This document shows, one piece after another, positions 1 to 13,172 of a stretch of 33,627 bases of DNA; within the stretch, counting starts at the first letter, position 1; every line of letters starts with the position of its first letter. Below the pieces are notes generated by a model that was not told where the DNA came from, ran no database searches, and saw nothing but the letters and a program-made list of their open reading frames with translations. The DNA is taken from contig PS015141.1 of the NCBI GenBank assembly GCA_048213135.1, positions 70,131 to 103,757 on the forward strand, in the 5' to 3' direction. The DNA comes from Reclinomonas americana ATCC 50394 (lineage: Eukaryota > Jakobida > Jakobea > Jakobida). A program made the position numbers and the translations under genes.

Positions 1-512
1 TCTCTCTCTCTTTCTGCGTGCGACTCACGTGCACTCACACCGGTGGTATGCCACCAGGTGTGCGTCTTTGCGTACTACTACGTGCGGACATCGATGCGCG
101 AAATGACTGACTTTTTCCGCTTCACCGTGCACGTTGCGTGTGCATCGTCTGCTTTTTTTATTTGCTTGCTTGCTTCCCGAGACTCTTACGCGACGTCGGC
201 GTTTCGTGTGTGTGCTCGCAGACCCGCATGTTGCGTCATGATGGAAACATTCTTTTTGGGATCCCTCCGATCTCCGATTCTCACCTCCCTGGCATGCAGG
301 TTGGTTCCCTTCTTGTTCGCCGCTCTGTACTTGGCCGGAGTCTTGCCGCTGTTGCGCGTGTGCTATCCCCTTCGGCCCCTAGTCCCCCCCACTCGCCCAC
401 CCACCCCCTCGTCGTGCGCAGGAGTCAAGTGCTTGCTGGCGTCGGCGACGGCCTCGGCGCGCTGTGGACGGCTTTGGCCCTCAAAAAGGACGGCCACAAG
501 GTATTCGTGTGA
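1..512 (+). CDS. 3' end of an unidentified gene (partial)
   Basis: An open frame runs without interruption from an acceptor-like AG at 220-221 to the TGA at 510-512. A probable upstream exon ends at 57 before a GTGTGC donor, in compatible phase. Codon third positions are GC-rich like the neighbours, especially over 220-300 and 420-510. The protein includes MLRHDGNILFGIPPISDSH and ends in ALALKKDGHKVFV. The last 25 residues look like a strand-helix-strand of a nucleotide-binding Rossmann fold, but the glycine spacing is not canonical and the gene stops there, so I assign no function. The 5' part lies outside the window. It converges on the giant minus-strand gene, with 74 nt between stop codons. 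Confidence 0.4.
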
Positions 513-586
513 CACATCTGTGTCACTCACTCCTCCCCCGTCTCCTGGACAGAGTTGTTGTCATAAACAGTTTCATTATATCTCTA

Positions 587-3500
587 TTATCGTGGCAAGA
601 GTGGCTCCTGTAGTGGTGCTCCTCCTGCCTGCTCCACTTGCTGTTGTGGGAGTGGTGGTCTCGATTGGCGCCTGAAGCTGTCGTCGATTGGGAGCATCCG
701 AATCGACGTGCGGCTGCGCCACTCGTCATCCCTGGTGTTGTCGTTGATTCCTTTTTCGTCGTCCTCCCCATTATCGTCATCGTCATCGTCAACATCACCC
801 CCGTCACCATTGAGACGCGGAGTCGTGCTCGCATCGGTGGTGCCGTCGTCGAGTTCCAACTTGCGGCCACGAATGGAGGAGCGCACTCGCGTAAGCAAGT
901 CGCGCGCCCGCTGCCACATTTGCAGCACGATTGGGATGGCCAGCACGGCACACGTGACCGACACCAGGACGAGACCGGCCACTGTCTGGAAGCCCGTGTC
1001 CGTGCGCGAAGCAAACACACTGGAGATGACCACCATTGACGCCAAGGACACATTCTCCAGCATGTTGTTAACCGGACTAATGTACGCCGGCCACACGATC
1101 TGCACCACAAAGAACGATACGCAGGCCGTGAACAGAGCCATGGGCAGTGGTCCCAACGCGTCGTTTCTGGCCAGGGGGAAGAAAATGGCCAGCAGAATGA
1201 CGCGGCGCAACAGCTGCAGCGCCTCCCAGTAGATCATGTTTGGTCGGTAGTTGAGATACAGCGGCTCTGTGACACGCATATGCATGAGGGAACAATTTTC
1301 TCACTCACTCTCTCGCGCGTGCACACGTACCGTAGCGAACGCGGTTTTTCCGCGAGAACGACGAGGCACCGCCGTGGCGCTGCACGTACCACATGACACC
1401 GAAAAGGACAACGGGGAAAGCCAACAGCACGCCCAGAAAGAAGCCAAAGAAGACTCGCAGGCCGGCAAACACGCTGGACGGGTGGGGGCTGCACTGCACG
1501 CTCGGCTGCAGCAACACATACGACGCGGCACCGACAGACTTGCACGCAAACACGCCGATACACCTGTTCTCACACGGTGTCAGGGTCGATAAAGTCTCTG
1601 CATGGGCGACAGGACGCAACGTCTCCAACAGGCCCTGGTATGCACCTACAGCAGCTTGCACCAGTGAGTTCACATGCCACACAACCGTTGCCATCGTTTG
1701 AATGCACGCACCAATCGCAAACACAACCGAGCTGCGAATGTATCGCGACACCGAGGCCGTGGATGAGATGAATTGTCGCACTCGCATGAGCTTGTCTGAC
1801 GCAGGGGCATCTGCAGGCGGTCGAAGCCACAGGCGTAGCAATCGATGGATGGCAAAAATGCACCACAGCGCAACAAAGTTCGCCAGCGGTAGTAGCACTG
1901 TAGGATGTGTCAGCAGGCGGAGAGAAAGTAGATTTTACCACCTATACTGACCTTGTGTCAGGAGCTCGCCGACACCGTCGACAAAGAACGGGCACGATTC
2001 GCCGACGGGAATCCAGAACTTGACCAGGCGCGCCACATTGAGCACGGTGATATTCGGGTACCTGCGGCCGCCGAGCATGAACAGTCAAGCTAGTTCAGCA
2101 TTATACGAAGCTGTGCTGCGTCTTACACAAAACTCACCAGAGTAGGCACATGGACTGGAGAAAGAAGAAAATCATCTGTACCACGGCGCATTCAGTCACG
2201 ACGGGAAGCGAGAGTGCATCCATATGCGGCGGGTCTCGCGTACCTTGGTGGCTGCCACAGCTCCGCCTTGCGAGACCACGTGTTGCAGCAGTGCAATGAG
2301 GAACACTTTCAGGATCAGCCATGTCAGCGGCCAGGCGCTATTGTCGGTGCATTTGACACAGGAGGCATCCCATGATGCGAACCCGGGCTGCGCGTGTATG
2401 TGTGCGCGCGCAAGTGAGTTGCTAGTGCACAAAGTCGACTCGTGTGCGATGAATGCTGCTTACCAGGCACTCGCCACACAGCACAGAGGTCTCCTGCCGG
2501 TTGGAACCCGGTTCGCACAGCGATCCCCACGTTCCTGTGTGGCGGCTACTGTCAGAAGCCCATGCTTGCGGCAAAAAAAGGCAATCGGTGCAAACTCGGC
2601 GCACGAAACTTGCACCATCTGGCGAATTGCACCACGTGTACGGACACAACCATGTATCGACAAGTGCCGACGAGTTCGTCTGATTGTATGCTGCCAGAGG
2701 CCACGTCCAGTAGTTGCTCTCGATCAGCAGATTAGAACCTGTCGCATAAGCTCACAAATCAGTCACACGAGGCATTGATGAACGGAGTGCGTGCGTAACC
2801 TCCAGGACACAGTAGGTGTGGGTTGTCTGTACATGGATCACTGCCGCCGGTGGAGCACGAACACTTGACACACTGCTGATTGGAGACTAGGGTGCCGAGA
2901 TTGTACGAGTCGTAGGGGCACGTCTGCAGAGTCGCTCATGAGAAGTAATGCGCATTCTTTGTCTTCCGACTGTGAACATGAGATGACGCACCAGGCAACC
3001 GCGGTCATCTGCATACTCTTCGCCGACATCGCAGGGCGACAGGGGGATCTGAACATTCAACTGATTCTGGAGCGGCACACTCAGAGCAGCGATTTGCATC
3101 TCCAACATCAGCGGGCCACGACGGTCCGAGGCGTAGGGCACAACGATAATGCCGTCATCCGACGAAACGAGGCGTTGCTGCGGCCAGTTCAATCAGTCAC
3201 AGTGGTGGTGGTGGTTCGCCCACGCACAACACACAGCGACGACATGTAGCTCACCGCTGTTCGACACGCCGTGCAGTTCACTTGCACAATGAACTGCGCA
3301 CACGGCACACGTGTGAGCACCGAAAACCAACGAGTATGCACTTGCAGATCCACCACGCAACGCCGTCCAGTGTGCGTGTGCGGTATCCACTGACGTCCAC
3401 CAACTCCACTGTGACATTATACTCGGTTCCAGAAAACACAGGCACCACATCCGACAGCAGGCGCATCATGATCGGGGCTGTGCGAAGTGCGATGTGCTTC

Positions 3501-6500
3501 ATGAGCACAACGACGGAAACACTGGCAAGAAAGACACTGCCCGCTGCACGAAACTCGAGCCCATGTTGTTGCCGTACTCGGCACTGTTTGGACCAAACAG
3601 GCAGTTCGACAGAGTGCTTTGCGAGATTTGCGGCAGCGAGCGCAACACCGTGACCAAGGATGCTGGTGCCACACAACCTTGAGTCTGACAAAAGAACGCT
3701 GTCCATGCTTCGAAGGGGCTCTACATGCTTACCAGAGAAGAAAAGTGCTCCACCTCCACCACTTCCAGCAATATCTCCGCGAGCTCCGGCGCTGATATGC
3801 GGCGCGGATTAGCACTACTACTCGCAGTCGACGAGAGAGACAGAAAGGGCAGAATGGATGCTACGCACGAGAAAACGGCCGCGTTTCCACTAAAGATACT
3901 TGAGGAGATCGTCACGGCCGGAGAAGAGTACGTCAGCTGCCGCCGCAGCCCGAGAAACCCCGTTGAGTGAGCTCACGCACACGGGAGAGCGAAAAAGAAG
4001 CAAACACTGGCAACCAACGCAACAGCAATGGAGATGGCACCGCCGAGACTGGCCGAGTTGCTCGCGAACTCGGTGGCGCTCACTCGACAAGTGGCATAAT
4101 CATCATCCACAATGTTCGGCTGCGCGTTACCGCACCATCTACGTGTGAGACCCAACGGAAAAAGACGCAGGAAAAATGCGCCCCAAATATGTTGTCATAC
4201 CGGTTGCAAGAATGCCATGGCGCCACCAGAGCCTGCAGCACGCGCTGTACGGTAAGCAGCCTTGCGTTGTACACGATGTGGCTGTTGTTGCTCACCTTGT
4301 GCCGAGTTGCCAACAAACTGATTTCCAATGACAGTGACAACGGCATCCGAGTCAACGTACATCGCACCGCCATCGACTGCCGCCTTGTTGCTGAGAAACG
4401 TGCTACCGCTGAGCAGCAGAGCCGACAGATTGGTTCGCGCGGCAATCGCACCGCCACTCCAGGCGGCGGTGTTGACAGAAAAGTAACACGATACGCATTG
4501 ATACTGCGCCCCGTTCACCTGTGCATTATTGGAGAGGTGGTGAGAGTGAGCGCGCATCCACAAAATCTGATTGCGTGCAGACTACGATGACGCACCAACA
4601 CGGCGCCTCCATATCCCGCATCGGAGATTGCCGTGTTGTTGGTGAACACCGAGTTGATGGAGGTGCAGTTGGCGAGGAATGCGGCAGCAAGCATGCTGTG
4701 CGGAAAACAGTGAGGTCCATACACAAGCGACATACGCAAGTGGATAACAAAACGCAACAGCGCTCCTCCTCCTTCTTGTGTAGCGAGGTTCTGGCTGTAC
4801 GACGCCTTGTAGTCCAACCATGTTGCCAGGTCCAGAACCTAGCGAAAGAGCAGAGAGAGAGAGAGAGAGAGGAGGGTGAGCTCGCGCTGTACTGTCGCGC
4901 AGGGCGCGGGTGACCAGACATGTGCACGCAACAGCAACTGCGGTAGAGAATATTGAGGGAATGGCATGCGAGAATCGACAATCATGAGTAAGCCCGAGCA
5001 CGCTCACACGATGCTTCAACACGAGATGCACCTGCTCCACCACCGGAGGCACCGTTGACGGAGAAGATGCAACTGCTGCACGACGCGCTCGCTTGCTGCA
5101 CACGGACGTTAGATGTGTGCTTCAGCAGCAAACAAGCACCGAGACGGGACTCACTTGATCGACACAAATGGCCCCACCGCGAGTCATGGCGATATTGTTG
5201 TTAAAGTACGTAGATGAAACGGTGATGCTTGACAGCCCTGTGTGCGTGTCACGGTTACACACTGACGTAAGTCGACTGCGGCAGAGTGACCAGCACGCAA
5301 CCAGAAGCATAGATCGCTCTGCGTCACACATTCACACACACGCACACACGAGCCATTGAGAGAGCAGAGAAAGGTGACGTGAAGCACAGGTTGTAACCAA
5401 CCCGCCAAAAGCACCCTGCGCCGAATTGCCGACAATGCTGCACCCGGAGATCGACGCTGTCGAGTCCTCTGTTACGAAAGCCGCGTCAGTTGATTCGACA
5501 CGTTGGTATGGAATGCAATGTTGTAAGCGCACCGAATGTCGTAATGACCCCACCAAAGTTAGCGGCGTTGCCATACTGCAGGACAAAGTACGTTGTTTCA
5601 GAAGAGTTGCAAGAACAACCTCACAACAATCCTCCCTATGCACACCGCACCACAGTACAGTTCAGCAGTGTCACTGCGCTGTTGGCAATGGCGTGAATGA
5701 CGCCGCCGAACAGGGCGACATTCGAATATAGCGACGAAGAGACGATGTACAGTTGCTGTGCGAACGGCAAGTGAGTTCAACGAAAGAGTCCGTCCGACGA
5801 CCACTCGTTCGTGTGAACCCTCACCGCATTGCTTGCGGCATAGAAAGCACCGCCTGCATGTGAACATGGGGAAGGCTGAGTCGCCAGTCAGCAGTCATGC
5901 TTTCGCACGCAACACACACACACCTTGGCCGGTGTTTACGGCCGAGTTGCCTTGCACGGTTGTATTCTGCAACAGGAGTACAGCCACAGTTTCCGACACC
6001 GCCGCACCTCCTCCCTACACATACGTAAGTCAAGGTATGTACGGGTTATCTCAATCTCCCACAAACAGAAGTACCAGAGCGGCAGTGTTGAAGCTCAACA
6101 CAGAATCGGTCAGTGAAATGTGACTTGACCTGGTGAGAGTGAAAAAATCAGCGATAGTAGGATGGCAAGCGAAATCCGCGACGGTCACGCACGTGAGGCA
6201 AACGATTCCGCCGCCGAGGTGTATGGCTGTGCACAGCAGGGAGGGGGCAGTCGGCGACTGTCATGTCAGGAGTTAAGCAAGAGCAGATGTGACGCGCACC
6301 AGAGTTGTAGGTGATGGTGGACCGCGAGACATCCAGCAACTGATTGTTAACCGCATCCGAGAACCCTACCACACTCAAGAATGAGCATCACGTTCACGAA
6401 ATCTTTGTTACTCACATGCACACACACACACGCACCAGCGAGGCCAGCGCCATCGTACGCAGCATTGTACGACAGTGTGATGTTGATGAAAGATGCGGGG

Positions 6501-9500
6501 AGTGAGGCATAAATACCGCCACCAAAGAAGGCGTAGTTGCTGAAGAACTGTGAGTCGGTAATGTTGCCACCTGCAAAGCAAGGTCAGGGGAGATAAACCG
6601 AAAAGGAAAGCGTGCGTAGCAAAGGCAGTAACAAACCGCGCAGTAGGACGACAGCACCACCATATCCGGGTTGCTGCACCAGTGCCTCGGTGACAGAATT
6701 GCTGACGAACAATGACCGGCTCAATTTTCTGCCACAGATCACGACCATCGTGTCAGCGACAGCACGCAGAACATCAACAACTCGGAGCACATCATCAATA
6801 CGAAACACCACGTCGCTCAAGAGATACGCAGCACCTCCTATTTGGCTTGTTAGAATGCAGAGACGATACGGGATGGACAGAACGAAGGAGAGCACTTTTT
6901 TGTCTCACCTCCCGAGTACGTATCCGAAGGCGGAAACACAAGGTACCCGTCTTGCGAGAGACCGGGAGCGGTGCAGTTGACCACCGAGCAGCTGGAGAAG
7001 GTCACCTGGTCCACGGTGGCACCATCGGAGGCAAACACAAAGATGCCACCGCCGCCAATGTTGGAGGATCTGCGTGAATTAGTGGACCGTGTAAGCAAAG
7101 CCGGCCACAGTCGACATGTCGTCTACGCCAATGCACGCAACGGAATGTTGCTGCCACCGGCCGACGGGGCATTATTTTGCCCACCAGCACCCGAGTTGAC
7201 CACAGAGCAGTTGGTAAACTGCGTTTGCGAGATTGTGCCACCAGCCCTGTGCCGTCGTGGGAATGCGTGAGCAGGTGCGCTCGCTTGGCAAGCGTGCAAA
7301 CAACGGCTACACACCAGCCAGCAATGTACAGTGCACCACCTGCGTAGAAAGTGAGTAACGTGCGCGCACAAAGCACAGCGATCGTGCAACGCCTCACCGC
7401 CTGTATACGAGCCCCCAGTGCCGGCACTCATCAGCGCCCCCACCTGCACCAACACGATGTTAGAATTGACTGCCAACACACAAAAGAAAAAAAAGGTGAG
7501 CACACAACGTTATCTGCACAGTGCATTCACAAGAACAATAGCAGTAAGTCAGTTAGCGTCAGGGAGAGGCACAAGTGAGAAACAAAAAAGCTCAGCGCAA
7601 CTGGATCCGCCAGAGGATACGCGTGCAAGCTGCATCGGCCGAGTGTGAGAGCCGTAAGCGACAGCATTGAGATGGCAGACGACACAAACCATGTTGGATT
7701 GAAACCGCGATCGCGAAAGAGTCATGGTGCCGCCTGTGAGGAACATTCCACCACCGCCGAGAAAGCTCGCACCAAAGCCAGCCGTGTAGGAGGTGCCAGC
7801 GCAGTACGAGCCACCAAGGCCGCTGTGCGGTGCGGCACGCAGCAGTCAGGGTGAGGAGCGCGTTTGTGAAACGAGTTCAATACCCAAGACAAACCTGTCT
7901 GTCATGGAACAGTTGGTCAAGTAGAGCTGGTCGGCTGTTACGAGACCTCCGACGAGGATGCACCCGCCGCCAACAAAGATACCGGCCGAAGCGCACGTCC
8001 CTTGCGCTGTGGTGCGGCAATGAGATTAAAGGCGGATGTACATGCCGGTGACACAACGCGGAAAAACTACTTGCCGCTGCTTGTGTTATTCCTGCCGCCG
8101 TTGGAGACGTGGACGACCTGCAGCGAAAAACAACACAGCCTCGTTGTGTCACACTGCTGGTCGCACGAAGGGGGTGCGCAGTCTGCGAACCTGGCTGTTG
8201 CTGAAATGGAGATTTTGGAGCACCATGGGTGCGTTCGGCGAGCGTGCAAAGATAGTTCCTGGACACCCAAATCACGTGGGCCTGCTGTTTATGCACCCAC
8301 GGGGAACAAAAGTTCACTCACCACCACCAATGTACGGACCGCCGCCACCAGGTGCACTGGTCGCCGACAGAACCACGTTATTGTTTCCACCTGCAACTCA
8401 ATCGAGTCGGTGACAGCACAAAAATGGAGCTCATCGTGTATGTATGCAGATCTCACCGTTTCCGCTTGACGACACTGTGGAGTTGGTGAATTGGGACGAC
8501 GTTACGTTAAGCGCACTGTTGCTGTAGATACAACCGCCTGTCCAGTGCAACCGAAGATCAGCGACGCGCGCACACAACTAGGCACTGTCGCTTTTTCAAC
8601 TCGCCTCCGCACAACCCAACACTGTAGCCGACAGAGGAAGAGGCTGACGAATTCGAGCCGGCGTTGCAGATTTCGCTCACAGAGCAATACAGAAACTGGC
8701 TGTCCGTCACCGTCAGCGGACTCGCGGTGAAAATGGCGCCTGGGATAGAGGGGAAAAGAGCAATGAGTTTCCACCACCTGATATCGAGATACAAGCAAGC
8801 AAATGACGCACCGCCACCAGACTCGGATCCACCAAGTGCGGCCGATGTTTGAGCCAGCAAGTGGTAACTAATCAGTAGATACGCGGTGAGTGAGCGTCAC
8901 AGAGAAAGAACTGCAATGCGTGCGCACCTGCCACCGTTGGCTGAGTTGGTGAAGCGAGAATTCTCAAACAAACAATTGGACACGACAGCCAGCGTGGAAC
9001 CACTCGAGACAAACATCGCACCGCCGCCGCACAGCGGTCCACCGCTCCCTGCCGCACCTGGCGAGTCGCGAGAAGTAAGGCCCGGCCCAGACGGACACGC
9101 ACTCATACACGCACGCATGTGCAATACCTGCGACCGATGAGGAGTTACCACCGTTGCACAAGGTGGAGACGGTGGAATTCGTCATTGTCGAGTTCAGCAA
9201 AGCGAAATTGCCGCCATTAACAAACAAGGCTGCAAGCACAAAATGAGCGCGCACGACGGAAGCGCAATCTACGATGAAGGGTGGCGCACCACCACCACCG
9301 GAATTGGAACCAGCACTGGCCACGGTAGAGGTACCGACGCCGCCACTGCCACCATTGTTGGCGTTGATAAAGGTCGAGTTGACAAATGTTAAACCTGAAA
9401 GAATGGCAGACTGAGGGTCGACAGCAGTGAAGAATACGGCGCCGCCTCCGCAGGCTGTGCGTGGGGAGGAGAGAGACGTAAGTGACTTGCGGGTGCATAT

Positions 9501-12500
9501 CGAGGCACAGTGAAGGTGTGTGATCGGCAGACACGGAACTTGAGCCACCGCCCACCGCAGCACCCTGTCCGAACACTATGGCCGTTATCCCACTGTTGCA
9601 CACGTCCTGCGCGCAATCACGAAGGTCAGAAGGAGGGAATCACACAAGCCAAGAAAAAAGTGCACTCAACTTGGACCATGTTATCGATGAACGTGCAGTT
9701 GACGATGGCAGTCGAGACGCCTTGCATCTGCAAATAGAGAGCACCGCCACCGCTGTAGTCACCCCCTGCAAGAAAATCGTAAAGTTGATCGATAAGCACT
9801 GTGGTCAGTTGCACGGAGGAAATGACAACAAGGATTCGTACCGACGCCCGCAAGGCCGTAGCCGGTTGTACCGATGCCACCATTGGCCGAGTGTAATACC
9901 CTGCACCATGACCGAGGCAACGTGAGGTCACACAACCACCACCACCATCGCGCACCCACGGTCCACGTCACCTGTTGCCGATGAATGTGGTGCGAGAGAT
10001 TGTCGCATTTTGCACCGTGGACATTTCGCAGAACACGGCACCACCGCCCACATAGTCACCACCAGTCGAAACCTCAGACACTGGGGTCGACGGCGCGTTG
10101 CGATTTTGTACCCCACCAACGCCAGTGTTGATTACCCTGAGAGCTCCCACGTCAACAACAAATACCACCACAAGCTCGGACTGATTGAACGCACAGGTTG
10201 TCGCTGAAGTAAGAGTCGCTAATCAGAAGGCCGGTAACTGGACTGGCACCAGGCAGCGCAGGAAAGAAAATAGCACCTGCAAGCGCACGCCACGTGAGCA
10301 CGCATGCATACTTGCACAATGCTTCCAGAAGCGCACGCGAGTACCTCCACCGCAGGATTGCTGGCATCCACCGCCCACGTTTGACGATTGAGTACTGGTG
10401 CCACTCAACAGGCCCTGCGAATAGCTGCCACCATTCGCGCTCCCCGCGACCATGTTGCCGGTGAAAGTGGAGTTGGTGACAAACAGCTGGTCTCCACGTG
10501 CCATAATTGCGCCACCTGCACAAGAAGATCAGGATAGTATTGTCTTCCTACTGAGACGCACGCACTCCACACGTACCACCGACAAAACTCCCAGCTTGAG
10601 CAATCGGATTGGTGGAGGTAATCTGCGATGAGCATGTGAGTGGAGAGTGGCAGCGATCAGCTGAAGCAAGGTAGTTGTTTACGCAGACCGCCCAGTTGGT
10701 GCCACCGTTGCCGGTGGTGACGACTGAGTTATTGAACGCGGTGACACCTGTTACAATGGTGGCGCCAAACGCCAGCAGGGCACCACCTACACCCAGGAGC
10801 GCACTGGTGGGCCACAAAAACACCTCAGTGCAGCACAAACAATAAAAAACGAACCTCCACAGTTTACGCATCCTTGTGCGACGACAAAGGTCAGCGGTGT
10901 CTGAAGTTGCTCTGTCTGCTCGCTGTTTCCGGCGCTGCCGCTGTTCACAACTACGCGTGGTACAGAAGAAACATGAGACCACAATACATCTTCCCTGACT
11001 CTGAGGGAGAATGACAAACCGTAGTTGCCGATCATTTGCACATCGACCAAAGTCACAGCGAGTGTGAATAGCGCACCGCCACCGATTCCGGTGCCGCCTG
11101 TGGCAAGCGATCCACTGACGATTACCAGCACCGACCCAGAATTGCCGGTGTTTTGCACCGAGTTCCCCACAAACGTCGACGACGATATTGTGGCGAGTGA
11201 AGTTCCCGCAGGTAATGGACTCGCACTCAAAATTGCACCGCCGCCTACAAGCAACAAGGCATAGTGAGCAGTTTCACACGAGACTGCAATTCGCACGACC
11301 GGCCTCACCACACGAATTTCCTCCGACAGCCTGTGACAGCTGGAGCTGCGGAATGTTGTTGACATTAGTGACACTGCTGAACAGGCTCCCAGTGCAAGAA
11401 TTCAGCACTGCGTTGGCGGCGAAGCTGGAGTGCGAGATGGTTACGTTGGACATGACAAAGATAGCACCCCTGGAAAACACAGAGGTGTAAGACAGGAAGT
11501 ACAGTCGCACTCAAAGACAACTTTGCCTCACCCCCCGACGTTGTCACCACCAGAGTTTGCGGGAGGTAGCATGTTCAGGAACATTAACTGAGCATCGGAC
11601 GCAAACAGGGAGTTGGCGGTGTTGTTGACATAGTTGTTGGTGAACACAGACGTGTCGATGGAGGTCACCGCTGTGCGGAATGCGCGACCACAGACGCGTA
11701 AGAATGAACGAAATTATGATTCACGTGCACCGACCGCGCTCGACTCCACGCGTACCGTTGGCGAAGACGGCACCGCCCCCAATAAAGGAACCGCCAGAGT
11801 TCAAGCTTCCGCCACTGTTGCCGCAGTTGTTGACTTGATTGCCTGCAGTTGCGAGACAACAGTAAGAGCGGGTGCGCACGCACACACACGACCATCACCA
11901 CACGTTACAAACCAACAAACGTGGCGTTGGCAAAAGAGAGAGTGGTGGCCACAACCGCCAGCGCACCACCACCACTCCCGTAGCTGGCAACCACATTGCT
12001 CACAGAGTTTTGGTAGAACTGGCTGCTTAGCACGGACACCGAGGAAACCAGGTAGGCGGCTGCGGCACCGCCGAGTCCCACATTCGTACTGACGCTTGGC
12101 GTCTGCAAATTTCCGACGACGGTGCAGTTGGAGAAGCGCGAGTTGCTGATCGTCAGCGCAGTAGTCTGCAACGTCGGTGCCACCAGCAGCGCACCGCCCA
12201 TCGAGTTGCCGGCACACGCAATGTTGGAAAACGTGCACGACTCCACTTGCACTGCAGCCACAGTGGCCGTGATCAGCACTGCGCCACCGCACTGCCACGA
12301 AACCGGCGGCTGCGTCGACGCGTTGGCAAAACTCGAACGCAGCACTTGCACACTGCCTGTTCCACCACCACCACCACCACCACCACCCACAATCAGGCCG
12401 CGCGCGCCAGTTACTTGGCAGTCGGCGACCACCACTGACGGCTGCGCTGCTCCGAGGACGGCGGAGACGAACGCGCTCTGCTGCTCAGCAGCGCTCAATG

Positions 12501-13039
12501 TGGTCGAGGGAGACACTGAGAACTGCAGTCCCTGCAGCACCAGCGACGCACTCGACGAAGTGAACGCCGGTAGCGAAGTGGCCACCAGGTGCACACCGCC
12601 GACCGTGGTGCTGTTCAGCAACACTCGCGACTGACCGAGTCCATCCAGCGTCAGCGACGAAGTCCCCAACGTGTACACTCCGTCGGTGAGAAGCAGCGTG
12701 TAGTCGCCAGTGCACGATGCAAACGTCATGGAGGTGAGCGCCGTACTCAGCGAGCAGGCCGTCGCAACATCCGCACCACAAGGTGCGTTCGTCAATCCCA
12801 TCGGCGACACATTGACTGCGGCCGCGGGGGAAGGTGAGAACGAAGATGCTCTCACGCCAGCAGTGTAGGTGCACGCAACTCAGACACGATGTCGCGGCGT
12901 CCACTGCCACAAACGTCAGCGTAATGCTCAGCAGCAACGCGGCTATTAGACATGGGGGTCGACGACGCGCATGACGACCGCCGAGAGGAGGCGGCATCAC
13001 CACTCGCATTCCGGTGATCGGAATACCAAAGCGTGACAC
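587..13039 (-). CDS. Giant Pmp-like beta-helix, Cys-rich, multi-pass membrane protein (about 60 exons)
   Basis: From ATG 13039 the protein begins with a basic stretch and a hydrophobic signal or anchor (CLIAALLLSITLTFVAVDA). A 0.9-kb exon (about 12.8 kb to 11913) follows, then roughly 45 small exons down to 3.7 kb. Nearly all of these carry Chlam_PMP-like repeats: GGGA(L/I)(F/Y), about 15 residues, then (S/T)xFxxN. This predicts a long right-handed beta-helix. At 3.6-2.3 kb come a YGNN element and CxxC pairs of the ephrin-receptor-like (GCC2/GCC3) type, with SNYWTWP. The C-terminal 1.6 kb encodes 7-8 hydrophobic segments and an acidic, charged tail. Good exons include 11842-11756, 11670-11532, 11469-11309, 11244-11020, 10950-10855, 10786-10577, 10515-10345, 3177-2992, 2923-2800, 2738-2464, 2387-2244, 2175-2138, 2061-1952, 1897-1331 and 1266-587. 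My estimate is about 2,750 aa. A surface adhesion or sensory role is inference. The first intron (about 12.9-12.8 kb) and some junctions at 4-6 kb are uncertain. Confidence 0.85.
4852..4873 (+). repeat. GA/CT dinucleotide microsatellite in an intron
   Basis: The GA run on the plus strand reads as CT on the sense (minus) strand of the giant gene. There it forms the polypyrimidine tract just upstream of the CTAG acceptor for the exon that begins VLDLATW. Confidence 0.8.
8007..8074 (-). other. Probable GC-AG intron in the beta-helix gene
   Basis: On the minus strand the flanking exons (…NGGRNNTSS and CASAGIFVGGG…) can only be joined in frame if the donor is GCAAGT at 8074 rather than the GT three bases further in. 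GCAAGT is the usual consensus of GC-AG introns. The intron is 68 nt and ends in CACAG at 8007. Confidence 0.6.
12361..12389 (+). repeat. CCA trinucleotide repeat coding for polyglycine (minus strand)
   Basis: A run of CCA units reads GGT on the coding (minus) strand and gives nine consecutive glycines in the second exon of the giant gene, just before a beta-helix strand. A length-variable loop is likely. Confidence 0.85.
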
Positions 13040-13172
13040 ACTCTCACTCTACGCGCACCCGACTTGACTCCCACCCTTCCGTCGTTCTTTGCTTGTCCCA
13101 CCACCTCATGATCTGCAACTTCGCACCATGTGCAACTTCATTGTCGACGTCGTCAAACTGATTCACCACCAG

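Noticed and set aside
3700-11900. Regularly spaced GGTGGC-type repeats as a CRISPR-like or satellite array
   Set aside because: Spacing varies and each copy encodes the GGGA turn of a beta-helix repeat. It is protein repetition, not a DNA array.
11634-12634. Plus-strand open frames opposite the large second exon of the beta-helix gene
   Set aside because: The minus strand carries an uninterrupted 300-codon, repeat-rich, signal-consistent protein. The plus-strand frames are low-complexity mirrors (polyproline/threonine from polyglycine).
3700-12855. Bacterial (chlamydial) Pmp gene acquired by transfer
   Set aside because: The repeats resemble Chlam_PMP, but the gene is split by dozens of spliceosomal introns, has the same base composition as its neighbours, and ends in a Cys-rich and multi-pass domain not found in Pmp autotransporters. 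Short GGA/FxxN repeats also arise independently.
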